Shown: piece after piece, positions 1 through 5,054 of the stretch
How the letters are laid out: each line of letters begins with the position of its first letter
How positions within the stretch are numbered: the stretch's first letter is position 1
Assembly (NCBI GenBank): GCA_009780755.1
Contig: WQZL01000139.1
Coordinates: 1-6,824, forward strand
Length of the DNA stretch: 6,824 bases
Reading direction: 5' to 3'
Source of the DNA: Promicromonosporaceae bacterium
Lineage (GTDB): Bacteria > Actinomycetota > Actinomycetes > Actinomycetales > Cellulomonadaceae
Made by a program: the position numbers and the translations under genes
Notes under the pieces: model-generated
Told to the model about the DNA's origin: nothing
Database searches by the model: none
The model's input: only the letters and a program-made list of their open reading frames with translations

Positions 1-143
1 AGGTCTAGGTCGCGTTCCAGGCGGGGCGTAGGCTGGTATTCGAGGTAGTAGGCCGCGCCAAAAAGCACGCCGTCGGATGCGTAGGCACTTGGGTTACGAG
101 GCATCATCGCTTCTTTCGCTGGTGACTCTGTACGAGTCGGCAT
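1..143 (-). CDS. Probable GH42 beta-galactosidase, N-terminal fragment (continues beyond the left edge)
   Basis: Read on the minus strand from an ATG at 143, this gives 47 complete residues and is open at the window edge. Residues 26-47 contain LFGAAYY, then EYQP and RLERDLD. This matches the first beta-strand of the GH42 barrel, where a G-A-x-Y-Y segment is followed by a P-x-x-R-L-x-x-D helix start. GH42 enzymes hydrolyse terminal beta-D-galactosides, usually in the cytoplasm after oligosaccharide import; no signal peptide is seen. I prefer the start at 143 because GGAG (complement of 151-154) lies 7 nt upstream. ATGs at 107 and 104 are in frame and would shorten the leader, but they have only a weak purine-rich upstream stretch. 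The gene is transcribed divergently from the lacI-type gene and shares its 63-bp control region, so it is a likely member of the same regulon. The family call rests on a short N-terminus; catalytic residues are outside the window. A related clan GH-A family remains possible. Confidence 0.65.
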   Translation of the reverse strand, partial: MPTRTESPAKEAMMPRNPSAYASDGVLFGAAYYLEYQPTPRLERDLD

Positions 144-150
144 TGGCCAA

Positions 151-154
151 CTCC
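151..154 (-). promoter_or_regulatory. Ribosome binding site supporting the GH42 start at 143
   Basis: GGAG on the minus strand lies 7 nt before the ATG at 143. It is the best Shine-Dalgarno match among the three in-frame ATG candidates (143, 107 and 104), so it decides the start chosen here. Confidence 0.45.
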
Positions 155-170
155 GTTGACGGTAACATTA

Positions 171-185
171 ACTGATTCGATTCAG
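171..185. promoter_or_regulatory. LacI-type operator in the divergent region (copy 1)
   Basis: The sequence ACTGATTCGATTCAG contains a 14-bp imperfect palindrome, CTGATTCGATTCAG (172-185). Twelve of 14 positions are symmetric and the centre is a CpG step at 178/179. A central CpG with 7-bp half sites is typical of LacI/PurR-family operators, where the hinge-helix leucines insert. The same 15 bases recur at 2731-2745 before the GH3 gene. The site lies between the GH42 and lacI-type starts, 27 bp from the first and 21 bp from the second, so occupancy could repress both. A TTGACG at 156-161 could be a -35 element for the lacI-type gene, which would place its -10 region inside this operator; that promoter call is weak. 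Confidence 0.8.
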
Positions 186-196
186 CAAACATTCAC

Positions 197-202
197 AGGA
201 GG
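197..202 (+). promoter_or_regulatory. Ribosome binding site fixing the lacI-type start at 207
   Basis: A perfect AGGAGG lies 4 nt before the ATG at 207. A longer reading frame opens at an ATG at 156, but that start has no Shine-Dalgarno sequence and would place the operator inside the coding sequence. It would also add 17 residues ahead of the normal LacI-family N-terminus. Confidence 0.85.
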
Positions 203-206
203 TCGC

Positions 207-1193
207 ATGACCGGGCGTCGCATCACCGCCAAGGATGTGGCTCGTCACGCTGGCGTAGCGCAAAGCACCGTGAGTTACGTGTTGAACGACACCCCCGGCC
301 AGACCATTCCCGAGGCCACGCGCGCCAAGGTGCGCCGGGCTGTTGAGGAGCTTGGGTACACGCCATCGGCTGCCGCCCGGGCACTGCGTCGCGGCACCAG
401 CGAGTCGGTGCTGTTGCTCCTGCCAGACGCTCCCATCGGCGAGTCGATTGCCCAGTTCATTGAGGGAATCGCCGCCGTGATCGAACAGGCCGGGCTGAGC
501 GCCGTATTCCGCCGACATGTGCCAGGCAGCGATTGTGGTGCGCTGGTTGCCGAACTCATGCCCGCAGCCGTGGCCAACCTGTCTGCTTTGACCACCATCG
601 ATGAGGCGGCGATCATCGAGCGCGGCATACCCGTGGCGGGAATCCCACTGCCCACGGACGGCAGCGGCCCCGATCTCGCCCAGGAACAGATCGGTCGGCT
701 TCAAGCCCAACACCTGATCGAGCGCGGACACACCCGGATCGCCTATGCCGCATCAACCGACCCCCTGGTGGAGATGTTCGGGCGGCATCGCCTGGCGGGG
801 GTGCGCCGGGAATGCGAGCTGCGGGGGCTGCCGGAGCCGCTGGTGGAGCCGGTGACGTTGGAGGTCAATGCCGCCGCCCGCGTGATTGGCGCGCTGGCGC
901 TGCGCGAGCCGCGCCCCACGGCGATAGCCGCCCACAACGACGACGTGGCCTTCGCCGTCCTCGCTGGAATGCGGCAACGCGGCCTGATCGCCCCCCACGA
1001 CCTAGCCGTGGTCGGCGTAGATAACATCCCGCTTTCCGCCCTTGCCGTCCCCCCGCTAACCACCATCGACTTCAACCCCCGCGCGGTTGGCCAGCAGATC
1101 GGCAACGCCATCCTGCACAAGATCAGACCAAGCAACTCCGAGCCAGCCGAGACACCCCGCGAGACCCGCCTAGTAATCCGCGCCACCACCTGA
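207..1193 (+). CDS. LacI/GalR-family transcriptional repressor
   Basis: This 328-residue protein has the usual length and layout of the family. Residues 6-28 form the N-terminal helix-turn-helix (ITAKDVARHAGV, then STVSYVLN), with the recognition helix at about 17-25. Residues 50-62 (GYTP, then ARALRRG) form the hinge, and L60 is positioned to intercalate at a central CpG. The rest is a periplasmic-binding-protein-like sensor domain, which includes the HNDD segment and the GVDNIPLS segment near the C-terminus, both characteristic of LacI-family effector domains. It is a cytoplasmic dimeric repressor by family. The effector cannot be read from sequence; its position next to GH42, GH3 and GH78 genes suggests a sugar or glycoside product released from beta-glycosides or rhamnosides. 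An operator 21 bp before its start suggests autoregulation, and the identical site at 2731-2745 points to the GH3-GH78 operon as a target. The start at 207 is chosen from the AGGAGG site. Confidence 0.93.
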   Translation: MTGRRITAKDVARHAGVAQSTVSYVLNDTPGQTIPEATRAKVRRAVEELGYTPSAAARALRRGTSESVLLLLPDAPIGESIAQFIEGIAAVIEQAGLSAVFRRHVPGSDCGALVAELMPAAVANLSALTTIDEAAIIERGIPVAGIPLPTDGSGPDLAQEQIGRLQAQHLIERGHTRIAYAASTDPLVEMFGRHRLAGVRRECELRGLPEPLVEPVTLEVNAAARVIGALALREPRPTAIAAHNDDVAFAVLAGMRQRGLIAPHDLAVVGVDNIPLSALAVPPLTTIDFNPRAVGQQIGNAILHKIRPSNSEPAETPRETRLVIRATT

Positions 1194-1207
1194 CCAACTC
1201 AACTCGA

Positions 1208-1276
1208 TGCGCGTGAGGTTCAATAACAAGTGCGCGTGAGGTACAGTAGAAGGTGCGCAAATCGTTCAACGGAAAT
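1208..1276. repeat. 23-bp tandem repeat, two good copies and a decayed third
   Basis: The 12-mer TGCGCGTGAGGT occurs at 1208-1219 and again at 1231-1242, exactly 23 bp apart. Another 23 bp on, at 1254, the sequence restarts with TGCGC, diverges, and then matches again as GTTCAA at 1264-1269, the equivalent of positions 11-16 in copy 1. Copies 1 and 2 agree at 17 of 23 positions by my manual comparison. The block fills most of the gap before the ATPase gene and ends 8 bp before its ATG. Its spacing of about two helical turns puts the repeats on one face of the DNA, which suggests an iteron-like protein binding site or an autoregulatory site. A weak -10-like TACAGT lies in copy 2 (1242-1247). 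The function is not known. Confidence 0.7.
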
Positions 1277-1284
1277 GGGTTGAC

Positions 1285-2556
1285 ATGGTCGGGTATCAAA
1301 CACGAACAGTTGATTCACTGCTGGATGAACTGCAACCACACCTGTCAGCAACCTCCTTGTTTGGCCCGAAAGGCGTCGGCAAAACGGAGACGGCTCGCCG
1401 TCGGGCGTCGTCGGTGCTTGTGCTAGACCTAAGCGATGATCGGCAACGGCTGTTAGCCGATCCCAGATTACTGCGGACGCTCCCCGGTCCGTTACTTGTC
1501 GATGAATGGCAACGCTGGCCGGAGTCATGGGATCAGATTCGGCGCGCGGTCGATGCCGGTGTCGAACCGGGACGGTTTCTGATCACAGGCAGCTCCGCCC
1601 CACGGGGTGCGACGGTGCATTCTGGGGCTGGGCGGATCACCGGGTTTCGGATGCGGCCGATGAGCCTGCCCGAACGTGGCATCGAGATACCGTCAGTCAG
1701 TCTATCTAGCCTGCTGAGAGGGGACGCTGAGATTGGTGGCGAAACGCTAATGTCCCTTCCCGAGTACATAAAGGAGATTGTCAGTTCGGGATTCCCAGCT
1801 GCCCGCAAGCAGGCATCTCCGCGACTGCGGCGAGCCTGGTTAGACGCGTATCTCGACAATATTGTGCAGCGCGAGTTTGCCGAGGCAGGGTACCCCGTGC
1901 GTCGCCCGGAGTCGCTGCGAGCGTGGCTGGCTGCCTATGCGGCTGCTTCGTCATCTACCGCAAAGTACACCGAGATTCTTGACGCCGCGACGCCCGGTGT
2001 TAGTAACAAGCCCAGCAAGGTGACCACGATCACGTACCGAGAGGCGCTATCCGGCTTGTGGCTGGTAGATCCCACTCCCGCCTGGGCGCCAACATCAAAT
2101 CATCTCTCCCGCCTGAGCCAGACCGCGAAGCATCAACTGGCTGACCCTGCCCTCGCCGCTCGATTACTCAACCTCGATGCAGATCGATTGCTGCGCGGTC
2201 ATATCGCAGGAGTTGCCGTCAACGAAGGCTCGATCCTTGGAGCCTTGTTTGAATCACTGGTGACGATGGGGGTTCACACCTTCGCGCAGAACGCCGAGGC
2301 CAAGGTCTATCACCTACGGGATACCGATGGCAGGCGCGAGATTGATCTAGTCGTAGAGGGGCCAGGCGGCGCGATAGTCGCCATTGAGGTCAAACTGTCC
2401 GCCACTCCAACCAGCCATGATGTCCGGCACCTACATTGGCTCAAAGAGCGCCTCGGCGATCAGGTGGCTGACCTCGTGATCGTCACCACCGGTCGCCATG
2501 CCTACCGGCGCCACGATGGAGTGGCGGTGATTCCAGCGGCCCTACTTGGCCCTTAA
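1285..2556 (+). CDS. AAA_14/DUF4143-family ATPase with C-terminal PD-(D/E)XK-like domain
   Basis: This 423-residue protein is a normal length for the family. The N-terminal AAA+ core has Walker A GPKGVGKT at residues 27-34, Walker B LLVDEWQ at 70-76 and a sensor-like ITGSS at 100-104, followed by a GRITGFRMRPMSL segment typical of AAA_14. The C-terminal DUF4143 region has KHQLADPALA at 282-291, GALFESLV at 319-326, REID at 351-354 and EVK at 368-370. E323, D354, E368 and K370 have the spacing of a PD-(D/E)XK nuclease-like fold. These proteins are widespread, often stand alone and vary between strains; their biological role is unsettled. The ATG is preceded by a weak GGAAA (1271-1275). GC is lower than in the flanking sugar genes: two sampled 60-base rows gave 33 and 29 G+C, against 45 and 46 in the GH3 gene. 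It also uses TTA and AGA codons. With no link to glycoside use, it is probably an insertion. Confidence 0.88.
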   Translation: MVGYQTRTVDSLLDELQPHLSATSLFGPKGVGKTETARRRASSVLVLDLSDDRQRLLADPRLLRTLPGPLLVDEWQRWPESWDQIRRAVDAGVEPGRFLITGSSAPRGATVHSGAGRITGFRMRPMSLPERGIEIPSVSLSSLLRGDAEIGGETLMSLPEYIKEIVSSGFPAARKQASPRLRRAWLDAYLDNIVQREFAEAGYPVRRPESLRAWLAAYAAASSSTAKYTEILDAATPGVSNKPSKVTTITYREALSGLWLVDPTPAWAPTSNHLSRLSQTAKHQLADPALAARLLNLDADRLLRGHIAGVAVNEGSILGALFESLVTMGVHTFAQNAEAKVYHLRDTDGRREIDLVVEGPGGAIVAIEVKLSATPTSHDVRHLHWLKERLGDQVADLVIVTTGRHAYRRHDGVAVIPAALLGP

Positions 2557-2617
2557 CCACATCCTTCAACAGCTGGGCCACTCTGGGCTAAGCCACTGCC
2601 TTCTGAGTCGAGGTTTT

Positions 2618-2654
2618 CTAACAACTTCTAAGGATTTTTCTTAGAAGCTGTTAG
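2618..2654. terminator. 15-bp-arm inverted repeat, possible terminator or boundary hairpin
   Basis: The left arm CTAACAACTTCTAAG (2618-2632) pairs with the right arm CTTAGAAGCTGTTAG (2640-2654) at 14 of 15 positions. The one mismatch is A2624 against C2648. The 7-nt loop is GATTTTT. It lies 62 bp after the ATPase stop and before the GH3 promoter region, the expected place for a terminator of the ATPase transcript. However, the T-run is in the loop and no U-tract follows the stem on either strand, so it is not a classical intrinsic terminator. The AT-rich arms differ from the surrounding high-GC DNA. It could equally be a protein-binding palindrome or a remnant of the event that brought in the ATPase gene. 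Confidence 0.5.
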
Positions 2655-2687
2655 CAGTTCGAATGGCGGAGGGTGTGGCCGTCGGGC

Positions 2688-2717
2688 TTGCTCGGAGTCG
2701 CCTTCCTCCTCTAATCT
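2688..2717 (+). promoter_or_regulatory. Candidate sigma-70-type promoter for the GH3-GH78 operon
   Basis: TTGCTC at 2688-2693 and TAATCT at 2712-2717 are separated by 18 bp and resemble -35 and -10 hexamers. Transcription would start near 2724, which puts the operator at 2731-2745 just downstream of the start, a usual place for LacI-type repression. The match is by eye and other hexamer choices are possible. Confidence 0.45.
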
Positions 2718-2730
2718 ATGCAGCAGAACG

Positions 2731-2745
2731 ACTGATTCGATTCAG
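2731..2745. promoter_or_regulatory. LacI-type operator before the GH3 gene (copy 2)
   Basis: ACTGATTCGATTCAG is identical over 15 bp to the site at 171-185. With the following T it becomes a 16-bp palindrome symmetric at 14 of 16 positions, centred on CpG at 2738/2739. It lies between the candidate -10 element and the ribosome binding site of the GH3 gene. The exact match to the site before the repressor gene is strong evidence that the LacI-type protein controls this operon. Confidence 0.82.
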
Positions 2746-2759
2746 TGAACCGCCTCGTC

Positions 2760-2766
2760 AAAGGAG
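2760..2766 (+). promoter_or_regulatory. Ribosome binding site fixing the GTG start of the GH3 gene
   Basis: AAAGGAG ends 9 nt before the GTG at 2776. A TTG at 2779 is the next in-frame alternative but is less well spaced at 12 nt and is a rarer start codon. Confidence 0.75.
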
Positions 2767-2775
2767 ATACCTGCC

Positions 2776-5025
2776 GTGTTGATCGATGTAGACCACCTGC
2801 TGGCCACCTTGACCCTGGAGGAGAAGGCTTCGCTGCTGTCGGGTCAAGACTTCTGGGATACCCAGGAGGTCGCCCGTGATGGCGAGGTGTTGGTGCCCTC
2901 CGTGATGGTGACCGATGGGCCGCACGGCCTCCGCAAGCAGGCTGCCGCCACCGATCACCTGGGCCTGGGCAAGTCCGTTCCCGCCACCTGCTTCCCCACC
3001 GCCGCTGCCCTGTCATCCACCTGGGATCCGGCGCTGCTGCGTCGCGTCGGCGAGGCGCTCGGTGTTGAGACCCGCGTCAACGACGTGGCCGTGCTGCTCG
3101 GCCCCGGCGTGAACATAAAGCGCTCCCCGCTGTGTGGGCGCAACTTTGAGTATTTTTCCGAAGACCCGTTCCTGACCGGTCGGCTTGCCGCCCCGCTGGT
3201 AGATGGCATTCAGAGCCAAGGCGTCGGCACCTCGCTCAAGCATTACGCCGCCAACAACCAGGAGGCCGATCGGATGCGTGTCTCCGCCGAGGTGGACGAG
3301 CGCACGCTGCGCGAAATCTACTTCCCCGGCTTCGAGCATGTGGTCAAGGAGGCCCAGCCGTGGACGGTGATGTGCGCATACAACAAGGTCAATGGCACTT
3401 ACGCCTCCGAGCATCCCTGGCTGCTGACCAAGGTGCTGCGCGACGAGTGGGGTTATGCGGGTCTCGTCGTTTCCGACTGGGGCGCCGTACGCGACCGCGT
3501 GGCCGGGGTGGCCGCGGGCATGGATTTGCAGATGCCCCCAGACGGTGGACGGGGCGACGCCCGCGTGATCGAGGCCGTCAAGCGCGGCGACCTATCGATG
3601 GCTGAGCTAGACCTAGCCGTGCGCCGCGTACTCGAACTCGTCGCCCGCTCCCCGCAGAAGACTGGCGTCCAGCCCTACGACGTGGCCGGTCACCACGCCC
3701 TAGCCCGCGAGGCCGCTGCCGCCGGTACCGTGCTGCTCGCCAACGACCCGGTGGATGGCGCTCCGCTGCTGCCGCTGTCTGGCGGCGCCAGGGTGGCCGT
3801 GATCGGCGAGCTGGCTCGCACCCCGCGCTACCAGGGCGCCGGCTCCTCGCAGGTGATCCCCACCCGCCTAGACGACGCGCTCACCGCCCTGCGCGCCGCG
3901 ACCGGCGTGAACGTGCCCTTCGCCGCCGGTTACACCCTGGACGGTGAGGACAACGGCAGCGGTGCGGATGCTGCCGCCTTGCTGGCCGAGGCCACCTCGG
4001 TGGCGAAGGCTGCCGAGACCGTGCTGGTCTTCCTGGGCCTGCCCAAGAGCTACGAGTCCGAGGGCTTCGACCGCAGCCACATCGATCTACCAGCGGAACA
4101 GGTGGCCGTTCTGCAAGCCGTGGCCGCGGTAAACCCGCGCGTCATCGTCGTGCTGGCCAACGGCTCCGTCGTGGCCACCGCCCCCTGGCGTGAGTATGCC
4201 CCGGCCATCGTCGAGGGCTGGCTCGGCGGGCAGGCTGGTGGCTCCGGGGTCGTTGACGTGTTGCTCGGCAAGGTCAACCCGTCCGGGCGTCTGGCCGAAA
4301 CCATTCCCCTGCGCCTAGAAGACAACCCCTCCTTCGGCAACTTCCCCGGTGAGTACGGCGCGGTTCGCTACGGCGAAGGTGTGCTGGTGGGATACCGCTG
4401 GTACGACTACCGCGAGCTGGATGTCGCCTTCCCCTTCGGTCACGGCCTGAGCTACACCACATTCGGGTACGGACCTGTGACGGCCACCGTGACCGGCGAG
4501 GGTGCGGAGGTGCGCGTGACAGTCAAGGTGACGGTCGCCAACACCGGCGACCGGGCGGGCGCCGAGGTGGTGCAGGTTTATGTCGGCGACCAGAGCGCCT
4601 CCGTGCTGCGTCCGAAGCGAGAGCTGAAGGCGTTCGAAAAGGTCATGCTGGAACCGGGGGAAAGTCGTGAGATCACCTTCGATCTCGATTCTCGCGCGCT
4701 GGCCTTCTGGCATCCGCTCCTTAAGCGGTGGACGGTCGAAGGGGGCGCCTTCGAGATCGCTGTCGGCGCCTCCTCGCGCGACCTGCGCGGCACTGTGACG
4801 ATTGATGTCATCGGCGAAGACATTTCCCTGCCGATCACCTCACTGTCTTCGGTGGCCGAAACGCTAGCGCATCCGGTGGTGGGGCCGAAGCTGAGCGCGC
4901 TCATCAAGGGTCGGGTCTCAAAGAGCCTGGCGGTAATGCTCGGTGATATGCCTCTTGAATCCGTGGCCGACTTCGGCATCATGGGTATTGATCGAGTTGG
5001 CCTAGAAACGTTCTTGACCTCATAG
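2776..5025 (+). CDS. GH3 beta-glucosidase-type glycoside hydrolase
   Basis: This 749-residue protein has the usual three-part GH3 layout. The N-terminal barrel (about 1-290) carries TDGPHGLR at 46-53, GRNFEYFSEDP at 121-131, LKHYAANNQE at 154-163 and VVSDWGA at 231-237; D234 of the SDW motif is the expected catalytic nucleophile. The alpha/beta sandwich domain (about 310-510) contains YESEGFDR at 426-433, where E428 or E430 should be the acid/base. A fibronectin-III-like domain follows (about 575-675; EVVQVYVGD at 597-605 and LRPKRELKAF at 611-620). About 70 more residues form a C-terminal tail. There is no PA14 insertion and no signal peptide, so the enzyme is probably cytoplasmic. The family removes terminal beta-D-glucose, and some members take xylose or arabinose; the exact substrate is not decided by sequence. 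It starts with GTG, lies behind the second operator, and is 29 bp upstream of the GH78 gene in a likely operon. Confidence 0.93.
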   Translation: MLIDVDHLLATLTLEEKASLLSGQDFWDTQEVARDGEVLVPSVMVTDGPHGLRKQAAATDHLGLGKSVPATCFPTAAALSSTWDPALLRRVGEALGVETRVNDVAVLLGPGVNIKRSPLCGRNFEYFSEDPFLTGRLAAPLVDGIQSQGVGTSLKHYAANNQEADRMRVSAEVDERTLREIYFPGFEHVVKEAQPWTVMCAYNKVNGTYASEHPWLLTKVLRDEWGYAGLVVSDWGAVRDRVAGVAAGMDLQMPPDGGRGDARVIEAVKRGDLSMAELDLAVRRVLELVARSPQKTGVQPYDVAGHHALAREAAAAGTVLLANDPVDGAPLLPLSGGARVAVIGELARTPRYQGAGSSQVIPTRLDDALTALRAATGVNVPFAAGYTLDGEDNGSGADAAALLAEATSVAKAAETVLVFLGLPKSYESEGFDRSHIDLPAEQVAVLQAVAAVNPRVIVVLANGSVVATAPWREYAPAIVEGWLGGQAGGSGVVDVLLGKVNPSGRLAETIPLRLEDNPSFGNFPGEYGAVRYGEGVLVGYRWYDYRELDVAFPFGHGLSYTTFGYGPVTATVTGEGAEVRVTVKVTVANTGDRAGAEVVQVYVGDQSASVLRPKRELKAFEKVMLEPGESREITFDLDSRALAFWHPLLKRWTVEGGAFEIAVGASSRDLRGTVTIDVIGEDISLPITSLSSVAETLAHPVVGPKLSALIKGRVSKSLAVMLGDMPLESVADFGIMGIDRVGLETFLTS

Positions 5026-5044
5026 CCACACCGCCTCGCGCGAT

Positions 5045-5049
5045 AGGAG
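5045..5049 (+). promoter_or_regulatory. Ribosome binding site for the GTG start of the GH78 gene
   Basis: AGGAG ends 5 nt before the GTG at 5055, within the 29-bp gap after the GH3 stop. No other in-frame start nearby has a comparable site. The short gap has no terminator-like hairpin, which supports co-transcription with the GH3 gene. Confidence 0.7.
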
Positions 5050-5054
5050 CCTTT

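Noticed and set aside
168..731. A 187-codon minus-strand frame opposite the repressor gene
   Set aside because: It runs through the operator and antisense to a well-supported LacI-family protein, with no ribosome site or recognisable domain.
1194..1284. CRISPR-like array
   Set aside because: The units are a 23-bp tandem with no distinct spacers and only two good copies; no cas gene is present.
1194..2660. Target-site duplication or transposon ends around the ATPase segment
   Set aside because: No matching direct repeat or terminal inverted repeat was found at the two presumed edges, and there is no transposase or recombinase gene.
2640..2675. A GTTCGAAT string (2657-2664) after the hairpin, reminiscent of a tRNA T-loop and so of a tRNA remnant or attachment site
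   Set aside because: The flanking bases do not form a T-arm stem (the position after the loop is G, not the expected C), and no acceptor, D or anticodon arm can be built around it.
5026..5054. A terminator or separate promoter between the GH3 and GH78 genes
   Set aside because: The gap is only 29 bp and contains a ribosome site but no hairpin or promoter-like hexamers.
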